The notes under the pieces: generated by a model | What the model was told of the DNA's origin: nothing | Databases searched by the model: none | The model's input: only the letters and a program-made list of their open reading frames with translations | Shown here: positions 26,342 to 35,000 of the stretch, one piece after another | Layout: every line of letters begins with the position of its first letter | How positions within the stretch are numbered: position 1 is the stretch's first letter | Source: Streptococcus mitis | GTDB lineage: Bacteria > Bacillota > Bacilli > Lactobacillales > Streptococcaceae | Assembly (NCBI RefSeq): GCF_000722685.1 | Contig: NZ_JPFV01000013.1 | Coordinates: 1 to 64,000 of the forward strand | DNA: 64,000 nucleotides | Direction of reading: 5' to 3' | Translations under genes and position numbers: made by a program

Positions 26342-27685
26342 TTACGGTTTAATACGGTGCAACATACGTGGGAATGGAATGGCTTCACGGATGTGTTTTG
26401 TTCCAGCTGCGAAGGTTACCATACGTTCGATACCGATACCAAATCCTCCGTGTGGAACTGTACCGTATTTACGAAGGTCAAGGTAGAATTCATATTCTGT
26501 ACGATCCATACCAAGTTCATCCATCTTAGCTACAAGAGCATCGTAGTCTTCCTCACGCATAGAACCACCGATGATTTCTCCATAGCCTTCTGGAGCAAGC
26601 AAGTCTGCACAAAGCACGCGCTCTGGATTTCCAGGAACTGGTTTCATGTAAAATGCCTTGATGGCTGCTGGATAGTTCATGACAAAAGTTGGCACACCAA
26701 AGTGGTTTGAAATCCACGTTTCGTGTGGTGAACCAAAGTCATCTCCATGCTCAAGATGTTCGTAGTCAGCGTCTTCATCATTTTCATGTTCTTGCAAGAG
26801 GTCAATGGCTTGATCGTAAGTGATACGTTTGAATGGCTCTGCAATGTAGCGTTTCAAGAGTTCTGTATCACGTTCTAAGGTTTCCAAGGCTTGAGACGCA
26901 CGGTCAAGAACACCTTGAAGAAGAGCTTTAACATAAGCTTCTTGCAAGTCAAGTGACTCATCGTGTGTCAAGTATGAGTACTCTGCGTCCATCATCCAAA
27001 ACTCAGTCAAGTGACGGCGCGTTTTTGATTTTTCAGCACGGAATACTGGACCAAAGTCAAAGACACGACCAAGAGCCATAGCACCTGCTTCTAGGTAAAG
27101 CTGACCTGATTGGCTCAAGTAGGCTGGAGTTCCGAAGTAGTCCGTTTCAAAGAGTTCAGTTGAATCTTCAGCCGCATTCCCTGACAAAATTGGGCTATCA
27201 AATTTCATGAAGCCGTTCTTGTCAAAGAACTCATAAGTTGCATAGATGATTGCGTTACGGATTTGCATCACAGCTACTTGCTTACGAGAACGAAGCCACA
27301 AGTGACGGTTGTCCATCAAGAAGTCAGTACCGTGTTCTTTGGGAGTAATTGGGTAATCTTGAGATTCACCAATCACTTCGATGTCTGTAATATCCAACTC
27401 ATAGCCAAACTTAGAACGTTCGTCTTCTTTGACAATACCTGTCACATAAACAGAAGTTTCTTGGCTCAAGCGTTTGATAACATCAAACTTCTCAAGCCCC
27501 ACTTCTTCACCAAATTTTTCTACAAAGTTTGGTTTAAAGGCCACACCTTGGAAGAAGGCTGTTCCGTCACGCAATTGCAAGAAGGCGATTTTCCCTTTTC
27601 CTGATTTGTTGGCAATCCAAGCACCAATCGTCACTTCCTGACCAACATAGTCTTTTACATCAATAATCGTTACACGTTTTGTCAT
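26342..27685 (-). CDS. asnS: asparaginyl-tRNA synthetase
   Basis: A class IIb aminoacyl-tRNA synthetase that charges tRNA-Asn. The 447-residue length is typical. The N-terminal OB fold binds the anticodon ([24 protein letters not shown]), class II motif 2 is [21 protein letters not shown] and motif 3 is [10 protein letters not shown] near the C-terminus. It is the third gene of tseB-aspB-asnS, 16 bases after the aminotransferase. The same order occurs in Bacillus subtilis (ypmB-aspB-asnS), which supports both calls and links asparagine charging to aspartate supply. Confidence 0.97.
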   Translation of the reverse strand: MTKRVTIIDVKDYVGQEVTIGAWIANKSGKGKIAFLQLRDGTAFFQGVAFKPNFVEKFGEEVGLEKFDVIKRLSQETSVYVTGIVKEDERSKFGYELDITDIEVIGESQDYPITPKEHGTDFLMDNRHLWLRSRKQVAVMQIRNAIIYATYEFFDKNGFMKFDSPILSGNAAEDSTELFETDYFGTPAYLSQSGQLYLEAGAMALGRVFDFGPVFRAEKSKTRRHLTEFWMMDAEYSYLTHDESLDLQEAYVKALLQGVLDRASQALETLERDTELLKRYIAEPFKRITYDQAIDLLQEHENDEDADYEHLEHGDDFGSPHETWISNHFGVPTFVMNYPAAIKAFYMKPVPGNPERVLCADLLAPEGYGEIIGGSMREEDYDALVAKMDELGMDRTEYEFYLDLRKYGTVPHGGFGIGIERMVTFAAGTKHIREAIPFPRMLHRIKP

Positions 27686-27701
27686 TATTTTTCCTTTTCT
27701 T

Positions 27702-28880
27702 TTATTTTTCCATAAATACTTTCAAGCGTTTAACTGCTTCTTTAAGCGTGTCTAGGTCTGTCGCATAGCTGAGGCGCACATTTTCTGGCGCTCCGAATCC
27801 TGCTCCTGTTACCAAGGCCACTTCAGCTTCTTCAAGGATAGCAGTTGTAAAGTCTGTCACATCCGTATAGCCTTTCATCTCCATGGCCTTTTTGACATTT
27901 GGGAAGAGGTAGAAGGCTCCTTGCGGTTTGACCACTTCAAATCCTGGCACCTCAGCAAGTAGGGGATAGATAGTATTGAGTCGTTCCTCAAAAGCCTGAC
28001 GCATGCTTTCTACAGTATCTTGCCCACCTGATAGAGCCTCAACTGCTGCATACTGGGCTACTGCTGAAGGGTTGGAGGTTGTTTGACCTGCAATCTTGGA
28101 CATGGCAGCGATAATGTCTGCTTCTCCGACGGCATAGCCAATCCGCCAACCTGTCATAGCATAGGTTTTAGACACACCATTGATGACCACTGTTTGCTTG
28201 CGAATCGCTTCCGATAGGCTAGAAATGGGTGTAAACTCATGACCATTATAGACCAAGCGCCCATAGATATCATCTGCTAGGATGAGAATATCCTTTTCTA
28301 CAGCCCAGTTTCCGATTGCCAAGAGTTCCTCACGGGTATAAATCATACCTGTCGGATTGGATGGTGAATTCAGCACCAAAACCTTGGTCTTGTCTGTTCG
28401 AGCTGCTTCTAACTGCTCTACAGTTACCTTAAAGTCATTGTCCTCTTTAGCAGGAACAAAAACTGGAATACCCTCTGCCATCTTGACCTGGTCTCCATAG
28501 CTGACCCAGTAGGGTGTTGGGATGATAACTTCATCACCTGGATTGACCACAGCCATAAAGAAGGTATAGAGAGAATATTTAGCTCCAGCAGCGACTGTCA
28601 CTTGATTCGGCGCTACAGAATAGCCGTAAAAGCGCTCAAAATAGACATTGACCGCCGCTTTGAGCTCTGGCAGACCTGAGGTTACTGTATAAAAAGAAGC
28701 ACGCCCATCTTGAATCGATGCAATGGCGGCATCTTGAATATTTTTTGGAGTAGTGAAATCTGGCTCACCCAAGGTTAGAGATAGGATATCCCTTCCCTCA
28801 GCCTTCAGTGCTTTGGCACGGGCTCCAGCAGCCAAGGTCACACTTTCTTCCATTTCTAAAACACGGTTGGATAGTTTCAT
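27702..28880 (-). CDS. aspartate aminotransferase, class Ib-like
   Basis: A 392-residue PLP aminotransferase converting oxaloacetate and glutamate to aspartate and 2-oxoglutarate. Marks are [13 protein letters not shown] (residues 34-46), the [11 protein letters not shown] loop near 170, the PLP lysine in [19 protein letters not shown] near 235 and the substrate Arg in NVRLSYAT near 370. It overlaps the upstream tseB-type gene by 4 bases (ATGA-type junction), so translation is coupled. The AspB/AspC name is given by context, and activity with other amino acids is possible. Confidence 0.92.
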   Translation of the reverse strand: MKLSNRVLEMEESVTLAAGARAKALKAEGRDILSLTLGEPDFTTPKNIQDAAIASIQDGRASFYTVTSGLPELKAAVNVYFERFYGYSVAPNQVTVAAGAKYSLYTFFMAVVNPGDEVIIPTPYWVSYGDQVKMAEGIPVFVPAKEDNDFKVTVEQLEAARTDKTKVLVLNSPSNPTGMIYTREELLAIGNWAVEKDILILADDIYGRLVYNGHEFTPISSLSEAIRKQTVVINGVSKTYAMTGWRIGYAVGEADIIAAMSKIAGQTTSNPSAVAQYAAVEALSGGQDTVESMRQAFEERLNTIYPLLAEVPGFEVVKPQGAFYLFPNVKKAMEMKGYTDVTDFTTAILEEAEVALVTGAGFGAPENVRLSYATDLDTLKEAVKRLKVFMEK

Positions 28881-29365
28881 AGGCCCTCCTTATTGACCAA
28901 TGCTCCTGTTTCAAAATCTACTAGATAAAAATCAGAGCCTGACTTGACTTCCCAGATTGGCTTGTCTTGATAACGGCCAAAGGTAATCTTGTCAATTTCG
29001 CCAGCTCCTTTTTCCTTAGAAAGAGCTTCTGCTTTTTCTTGTGAAATACCCTGATTTAGCTGATAAACGTAAATCTTATGGTCATCTTTTCCAATCAGGA
29101 CAGCAAGCGCTTCTTGCTGTTTATTACGACCAAGAACGCTATAATAGGATTCCAAGCCATTGTATAAATCAACCTGATCAGCCTGCTCTAATCCTGCATA
29201 CTGCTGAGCTAATTTTTCTCCTTCACTTTTAGCTGTTTGATAGGGTTTCATACTCAGAAACACTAGATACAGAAAGGAAGCACTGATAACCACAAACAAA
29301 ATCGTCATCCCTAGACCATACTGCCACAGTAGATTATTTTTTGCTTTGTTTTGTCTTTTTTTCAC
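28877..29365 (-). CDS. TseB/YpmB-like membrane-anchored wall elongation regulator (DUF5590)
   Basis: A 162-residue protein with a short basic cytoplasmic end, one membrane helix (residues about 13-35, WQYGLGMTILFVVISASFLYLVF) and an extracellular domain of DUF5590/PepSY-like type. In B. subtilis TseB controls the class A and B penicillin-binding proteins of the cylinder. A wall role here is inferred from the family and from the conserved ypmB-aspB-asnS order. The start codon is GTG at 29365. There is no ribosome site: the -10 box lies six bases before the GTG, so the transcript looks leaderless. I also considered an internal start, but the helix would be damaged. Confidence 0.82.
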   Translation of the reverse strand: MKKRQNKAKNNLLWQYGLGMTILFVVISASFLYLVFLSMKPYQTAKSEGEKLAQQYAGLEQADQVDLYNGLESYYSVLGRNKQQEALAVLIGKDDHKIYVYQLNQGISQEKAEALSKEKGAGEIDKITFGRYQDKPIWEVKSGSDFYLVDFETGALVNKEGL

Positions 29366-29371
29366 TCGTCT

Positions 29372-29400
29372 ATTTTACCATCTATTGGGCTTTATTACAA
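29372..29400 (-). promoter_or_regulatory. promoter of tseB-aspB-asnS, probably leaderless
   Basis: Minus-strand TTGTAA (29395-29400) and an extended TGGTAAAAT (-10 box at 29372-29377) are 17 bases apart. The GTG start follows after six bases. Confidence 0.68.
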
Positions 29401-29497
29401 GTGAATGCAAAAACAAACCTATATTATTTCTTCCTTCAAAGCAAACCGATTTTTCTTGTTAAAAAAAGTAAAGATACAAGTAAAATCAACGTATCAA

Positions 29498-29524
29498 AAA
29501 ACCTGAGCTTGGCACTCAAGTTTT
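29498..29524 (-). terminator. terminator of the MFS gene
   Basis: A 10-bp stem with one G-T pair (AAAACCTGAG with CTCAAGTTTT) and a 7-base loop is followed by TTTTTT on the minus strand. Confidence 0.8.
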
Positions 29525-29541
29525 CGTAAGTTTTTTTTGAT

Positions 29542-30738
29542 CTATGGAATCATTTTTTCATCCATTCTGTTAGCCATTTTTCCTAAAAAGACAGGCAGTA
29601 GAAGGCTAATCAAGACTAAAAATAATCCTAGATAAAGAAATGTTAGCACAAAACCTAAATTGTCAATCAACCACCCTGTCAGTGGGAAGAACACAATCAT
29701 ACTTAGGCTAAACATCATAGAGTAAACACTTAGCATGGTTGCCCTTACTTCACTTGGAAGGCGCCCTTGCAAATCATTGTCAAAAATCGGCTGAAAAAGA
29801 GCATATAGAGCATTACTAATCAAATAAATCAAAATATAGATTAGAGGTGTTCCAAAGTAGGACAGCAGGTAGGTAACTCCAGTCAGCATGACGAGAATAG
29901 GGAAAATCTTCAAGGTGGCATATTTCTTTCCAATCTTACTCGCTAGATAGACTGCGACGATATTCAAGAGACTACCAAGTAGCATAACTGCTGAAATTTG
30001 CCAACTACTTAAATCTGGTAACTGATTTTGATAGTAAAAATAAAACATGCACATGAGTGTTCCAACAATCTGAGACAAAATCATCCAGTTGAAAAGCATG
30101 GGATTTCGCTGCAACTCTTCCTTAACAGTCCAAATAATCTGTTTTATGGTCACACTATCAGTTTTTTCTAGCTTAACACTGGGTTCTTTCAGCATCCAAA
30201 TCAGGAAAAGAACTATGATAGAAGTGGCAATCATGATATAGTAGGTCAGGTGCAATTGACCATGAACAAAAAATCCTGCTAGCACTGTCCCAAAAGACTG
30301 GGTTCCTTCTGACACTCCTGATATGAAACTTGAAATGGATAGATAACGCTCCTTTAGTCCAGCCTCTACAGTAGAGTCATAGACCATTGCTGCGCTTGTG
30401 CCTGAATCAAAATTATAAGACAAGGCACTCACCGCCATAGCTAGTGCATAAATCCAAAAATTTCCCTGACCAGCCAACATAAGAATAGAAGACACAATTC
30501 CTGCTATACGACTTAAATAAAGGTTGGTCTTATAGGAATAGCGGTCAGCTAACATTCCAGATGGAATTTCGCAGAGAAGACTGGTCGCATGAAAGATACT
30601 CTCCAGCAGTCCAATCTGCCAAAGAGACATTCCGTTTTGACTGAGAAAGAGAATCCAAAAACTAGTAATCCCTAAAAAAGCAAAAAACTCAACTCCGGCC
30701 ATCAGGCCAATATTTTTCCGATAATTTCTTATTAACAT
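29542..30738 (-). CDS. MFS transporter, drug-efflux-like
   Basis: A 398-residue integral membrane protein with about 12 hydrophobic helices. The major-facilitator loop between helices 2 and 3 is seen as EIPSGMLADRYSYK near residue 60, and its copy in the second half is less clear. Substrate is unknown. Size and weak motif fit macrolide-type or general multidrug exporters, but this is only inference. The ATG at 30738 has AAGGAG 5 bases upstream. The 5' leader is long and folded, which suggests induction of translation. It is divergent from a flavin reductase gene. Confidence 0.82.
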   Translation of the reverse strand: MLIRNYRKNIGLMAGVEFFAFLGITSFWILFLSQNGMSLWQIGLLESIFHATSLLCEIPSGMLADRYSYKTNLYLSRIAGIVSSILMLAGQGNFWIYALAMAVSALSYNFDSGTSAAMVYDSTVEAGLKERYLSISSFISGVSEGTQSFGTVLAGFFVHGQLHLTYYIMIATSIIVLFLIWMLKEPSVKLEKTDSVTIKQIIWTVKEELQRNPMLFNWMILSQIVGTLMCMFYFYYQNQLPDLSSWQISAVMLLGSLLNIVAVYLASKIGKKYATLKIFPILVMLTGVTYLLSYFGTPLIYILIYLISNALYALFQPIFDNDLQGRLPSEVRATMLSVYSMMFSLSMIVFFPLTGWLIDNLGFVLTFLYLGLFLVLISLLLPVFLGKMANRMDEKMIP

Positions 30739-30912
30739 CTTTTCTCCTTAACAAGTGTATTCGTATTTCATTTGTCTGTCACTTGTTAATTTGTGCCTTA
30801 CATGATCTCCACCCCTTTTAGAAGCATTCTTGAAATGCCATTATTGTTTGTTTAATTGTTCATGAAATGATACCGGAAAATAGCCGTTCTACGGTTTCTA
30901 TTTCGAGTCTTC
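30739..30912 (-). promoter_or_regulatory. long structured 5' leader of the MFS gene
   Basis: About 174 bases separate the predicted transcription start from the MFS start codon. The leader can form CGAG/CTCG, CCGT/ACGG and GCATT/AATGC hairpins, and last a perfect 10-bp stem TTAACAAGTG (30748-30757) with CACTTGTTAA (30780-30789). The final stem takes in two bases of the AAGGAG ribosome site. A seven-codon frame (ATG at 30771, MKYEYTC) runs through it and its TAA overlaps the ribosome site. This resembles translational attenuation leaders of antibiotic-inducible genes, but the peptide has no clear ribosome site of its own. Confidence 0.5.
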
Positions 30913-30947
30913 TCGTTTATTTTAGCACTTATATCATCATAATACAA
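30904..30947 (-). promoter_or_regulatory. MFS promoter with adjacent palindrome
   Basis: Minus-strand TTGTAT (30942-30947) and an extended TGCTAAAAT (30919-30927) are 17 bases apart. CGAGAAGACTCG (30904-30915) follows just downstream of the -10 box, where an operator would block the polymerase. Confidence 0.6.
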
Positions 30948-31078
30948 GATAATATAGGAATGTTCTTCAAAAATAAATGTAAACCAGAATCTAAAATAAA
31001 CAGTTCTTACTTTTCCAGTCACAAGTGACTAGAATTTCAGCAATTTTATAATTTTCAAATAAACTCTGAGCAAATCTC

Positions 31079-31107
31079 TTGCAAGTTGGTTTGTTTTGTT
31101 GTAATAT
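31079..31107 (+). promoter_or_regulatory. promoter of the flavin reductase gene
   Basis: TTGCAA (31079-31084) and TAATAT (31102-31107) are 17 bases apart. The palindrome at 31120-31133 lies just downstream. Confidence 0.6.
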
Positions 31108-31119
31108 ATTTTATAACAA

Positions 31120-31133
31120 CGAGAAGGTTCTCG
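31120..31133. promoter_or_regulatory. palindrome CGAGAAGGTTCTCG, candidate operator
   Basis: A 14-base palindrome (6-bp arms, two-base centre) lies between the promoter and the ribosome site of the flavin reductase gene. It shares ACGAGAAG and CTCGAAAT with the site after the divergent MFS promoter. Confidence 0.45.
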
Positions 31134-31159
31134 AAATTTTTAAAAAAAGGAGACACATC

Positions 31160-31708
31160 ATGTCTAAAAAAGTATTATTTATCGTCGGATCACTACGTCA
31201 AGGTTCTTTCAACCACCAAATGGCTCTCGAAGCTGAAAAAGTACTTGCTGGTCAAGCAGAAGTTAGCTACCTTGATTATTCAGCTCTTCCTCTCTTCAGC
31301 CAAGATTTGGAAGTTCCAACTCATCCAGCTGTAGCCGCTGCTCGTGAAGCAGTTCTTGCTGCGGATGCCATCTGGATTTTCTCTCCAGTCTACAACTTCT
31401 CTATCCCTGGTACAGTGAAAAACTTGCTTGACTGGCTATCTCGTGCCCTTGACTTGTCTGATACACACAGCGCTTCTGCCCTTCAAGACAAGTTTGTCAC
31501 AGTATCATCTGTAGCCAATGCAGGTCACGATCAACTCTTTGCTATCTACAAAGACCTCTTGCCATTTATCCGTACACAAGTCATTGGTGATTTCACTGCT
31601 GCACGTGTGAATGACTCTGCTTGGACAGATGGAAAATTGGTTCTTGAAGAAACAGTCCTAAACTCACTTGAAAAACAAGCTCAAGACTTGGTTAATGCTA
31701 TCAAATAA
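31160..31708 (+). CDS. NADPH-dependent FMN reductase-like flavoprotein
   Basis: A 182-residue flavodoxin-fold protein of the NADPH-dependent FMN reductase family, which reduces flavin, quinones or azo compounds. The phosphate-binding loop is GSLRQGSFN (residues 9-17) and the FMN ring loop is SPVYNFSIPGTVKNLLDWLSR near 75-95. The frame is open 27 codons upstream, but the ATG at 31160 has AAAGGAGAC in front and begins the fold. It is divergent from an MFS transporter and both promoters carry related palindromes, so the pair may answer one stress such as quinones or drugs. That is inference. Confidence 0.87.
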   Translation: MSKKVLFIVGSLRQGSFNHQMALEAEKVLAGQAEVSYLDYSALPLFSQDLEVPTHPAVAAAREAVLAADAIWIFSPVYNFSIPGTVKNLLDWLSRALDLSDTHSASALQDKFVTVSSVANAGHDQLFAIYKDLLPFIRTQVIGDFTAARVNDSAWTDGKLVLEETVLNSLEKQAQDLVNAIK

Positions 31709-31728
31709 AGATATTTTATGACTCTTAG

Positions 31729-31751
31729 CCACCCATTTGGGTGGTTTTTTC
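31729..31751 (+). terminator. terminator of the flavin reductase gene
   Basis: CCACCC and GGGTGG pair around ATTT and are followed by six T residues. Confidence 0.9.
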
Positions 31752-31757
31752 ATACCT

Positions 31758-31864
31758 AATACTCTTCGAAAATCTCTTCAAACCACGTCAGCGTCACCTT
31801 ACCGTACTCAAGTAAAGCTCGAGTCTAGCTTCCTAGTTTGCTCTTTGATTTTTATTGAGTATAA
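31758..31864 (+). repeat. BOX element (copy 2)
   Basis: It begins AATACTCTTCGAAAATC and ends in TTTTTATTGAGTATA, with the boxA core CGTCAGCGTCACCTTACCG and the boxC core TAGCTTCCTAGTTTGCTC. Orientation boxA to boxC is on the plus strand, the same as copy 3 on the far side of bgaA. Confidence 0.88.
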
Positions 31865-31908
31865 ATTTCCCAATCAATTTGTTCGTTTTTTTATTTCATT
31901 TCACTATA

Positions 31909-31958
31909 AAAAAAACGCATCCTATAGGTATTCAAAACCTTAATACGATGCGTTTTAT
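31909..31958 (-). terminator. terminator of the bgaA-like gene
   Basis: AAAACGCATC and GATGCGTTTT close a long stem with a partly paired centre, followed by eight T residues on the minus strand. Confidence 0.75.
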
Positions 31959-31969
31959 CATGCAGGGAT

Positions 31970-32011
31970 CTACTATATTTCTCCTCAAATTGAGGTTCTA
32001 TATCATAGTAG
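31970..32011. repeat. unexplained hairpin
   Basis: CTACTAT pairs with ATAGTAG, and CCTCA with TGAGG inside it. It is downstream of bgaA but before its terminator and has no T run. Confidence 0.4.
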
Positions 32012-32084
32012 CTCTACTTACTTATAGATTCAAGTTTTAATCCTCGATTAATTTATAAAAATCAGAATGCTTTAGAGATAAAGT

Positions 32085-35000
32085 CTAATCTTCTTTACGT
32101 TTTGCAGTCAATAGTGCTGCTGACAAGGATAAGCTAACACCTGCTAAGAAGATAGCTGTATCAGATTCTCTCTCACCAGTTTCTGGTAAGCTATTTTGAT
32201 CTTCTTTGACTGCTGAAGCCTTTCTTTCTGTAGTCTGGTTATTAGCTAAGTTCTGTACTGGATGCTCTGCTTTCTCACGAACTGGTGCTTCATGATTTCC
32301 TACTGTTTCTGGAACAGCTTTATCCCCTGGAAGTTTGCTATCTTGAGGAGTTCCTGTGTTTACCTCGTCTTTAAAGTCAGGTTTCTCATCGACTGGTGCT
32401 ACCTGATTACCAACAGTCGATTGTTTCCCTTTGTATTCTGAAATGTCGTTAACTGCTCCTTCAACAAAGTTAGCACCTCCCTTGAATTCAGGGACTTCAT
32501 TGACCGCTGCTTCTACAAAGTTAGCACCGCCTTTGAATTCCGGAACTTCGTTGACTGCTGCTTCTACAAAGTTAGCACCGCCTTTGAATTCTGGAACTTC
32601 GTTGACTGGCGCAGGTTCCTCACCTTTACTATTTGAAATAGATGGTTTTACTCCTACCTCAATAATGCGATCTTGAGCCTTTCTTTGTTCAGTATGAACC
32701 AGAGTTCTAGTAGTTCCCGATACTTGAATATAGTCAACTTTTTCTCCATTTTGTCCTTCAGAAACTACACGACGTTGACCTTGAGCAAGTTCAGGATTTT
32801 CACGAATAACTTCTTTAAATGGTAGCGGAGTCTTTTCAATTTCTAAGCTTGGAGTTTCTGCTACTAAGTTCTTAACTCCTTCTGTCGGAGTTGTTTGGAA
32901 GGCTGTCTTAAAGTGTAAACGATACTCTTTCACAAGATTTCCATCTTTGGAAATAAGACGCACGAGTGTTGGAAGATTAGTATTTCCAGGATTCACAACT
33001 GTAACTACTCCATGTCCACTAGTTGTCGCAGTGACTTTTGGTTGGGAACTCATTGCTGTTAGTGTATAATCTGTCACATTTGGATCAAAGTTTTCCAATG
33101 CTTTTCCATCAACCGAAATAGTGGCTGATGGTGTTTCCACTTCTGCTCCCTTGCCTGCAGAGTAGGCTGTAAATTCTACAACTGCCAAACCATTAGTAGT
33201 AGCCTTACGAGTCATGCGGGCACGAATAGCTGTCGTTTGAACCGGTTCAAAGTTAAACTCTATTGGTTTACCAGCTACTAATTCTCCAGAAGCTTTATAA
33301 GGGATTGATGCCCAATTTTCTGCCTTGTTGAATGGATGGTCAGCATTTTCTTCATAACGAGAAATCGTACTTGGTTCTGTAAAGGCAGGACCAATATATC
33401 TTTCTAGAACCATTTTCTCTGGAGCATCTGTTCCACTATCTTTAAAGAACTGAATAGCTACTTTTCCAATGGATTGAGAGGCAATTTTTCCATCCTTCTT
33501 AAAGACTAGTCCGACAGAAGTTTCTTGATTTTTCGGAGTACGAGACCAGTTTGTCCAACGTCCGTCTTCATTGTATTTTCCATCATTGATATAGAAAATT
33601 CTATCATGTGAAGCTGCTTGTGTATCGTTCGTTGTCGAAGCAAAGGCTTTAGAATCCGTTTCATTGTTGCTTGGATTTTCTGACAGAGCTTGGTTACCTT
33701 TAGAAACAACTGTTACCTGCATTTTGGTACTTAGATTTGTACCAATGACATGACCAGTTACCTCAAAACTTCCCTCATGTTCCGTTGCATGTTCAGGGAC
33801 TGCATCCCATTGGACAGCAAGGTTAGATTTAACCCAACCAGCTTGTGAAGGATAGTAAACTGTCACTTCAGCAGGCAATTGAAGTTGATCACCTACATTC
33901 AAAGTCTTAGCACTATTTTCTGCAGCTACTGGTTGTGTTGACTCTTTTTCATCATCACGGAAGATGCGATATTCTTTCAGAACAGTTCCATCCTCAGCTT
34001 TTAAGATAAGACGTGTCGCACCTTTTTCACTTGTTGCAGGCACAACTGTTACCAGACCATTATTGCTAGCTGTTGCAGTGATTTCCTTGCTAGATTGAGG
34101 AATATAATAGTCTGTCTTAGATGGATTGAAATGTTCAAGCTTCTTGCCATCTACTTGGATAGAAATTTCTGAGCTTGTAGAGCTCATTACCTTATTTCCA
34201 AGGACAGTTATCTCTGTCAAACCAACACCAGCAGTTCCATCTGCTTTCTTCATGCGCATACGAACAGCATAGGTTTCTACCTTATCAAATGTAAAGTGGT
34301 TGGTTTTACCTGCAGATAATTGTCCTGGAGCTTTGAGGTGTTCCACCTCTTTCCAGTTAGCTGCATTATTGAATGGATGATTGCTATCACGTTGGGCATT
34401 ATTGACATCATTTGGAAGATCTGGGACTTCTTGACCGACATAGTATTCAATAACATATTCTTTTGGAAGACCAATCGCTCCATCAGTATAGAAATCAACT
34501 GAAAGATTATCAACAAAGCGTTTTGTCAAGTCTCCTGAATTACCAAACAAGATAGAAGCCCAGTCATTATCAGTATCTGTTCTCCAAGTAGTCCATCTAT
34601 TTTTAGCATCTGTCGACGTTCTTGACACAGTCAGGTCGTTCAAGGAATTAGCTGAGTCATCTCCTCCTGTATTGGATACAATGGCAGCTGGCAATTGGGA
34701 ACCTGTCCATTGTTTAGAGATATTATTTCCAGCAACCACTTGACTAGAAACACGGACATGAGCCTTGGTGGTCAGATTGCTACCAGCTAAATGACCATTG
34801 ATTTCATACACCCCTTCAGTTTGACTAAAGTTAGCTGGAACCTTATCCCAAACCACATCTTTGTAGATAGTGGTTCCATTAGAATGGTAAGCACGTACAC
34901 TTGCTGGCAATTGAACTGTCTCACCCTTAGGAAGAGTAAGGCTGATTTCCTCTGCAACTTGTAAGCCTTCAACCGTCACCGTTGCTTGAGCTTCAATATC

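Larger units (their letters stand above)
31709..32084. other. intergenic stretch between flavin reductase and bgaA
   Basis: No gene is visible in this stretch. It holds, in order, the flavin reductase terminator, BOX copy 2, the bgaA terminator and an additional hairpin at 31970-32011. Confidence 0.7.

Noticed and set aside
30801..30812. Start-stop codon pair (ATG-TAA) after a GGGGTGGAG stretch in the MFS leader
   Set aside because: It is a curious match to a ribosome site, but a single ATG-TAA is common by chance and no other sign supports it.
30818..30841. Short frame MAFQECF in the MFS leader
   Set aside because: It has no ribosome site, and its codons form a GCATT/AATGC hairpin. It is less convincing than the frame at 30748-30771.
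32451..32603. Tandem repeats as a possible CRISPR array
   Set aside because: Units are contiguous, in frame and coding, with no unique spacers and no cas genes nearby.
32431..32676. Plus-strand open frame opposite the bgaA repeats
   Set aside because: It is the antisense shadow of the 51-bp repeats, with repetitive sequence and no ribosome site.
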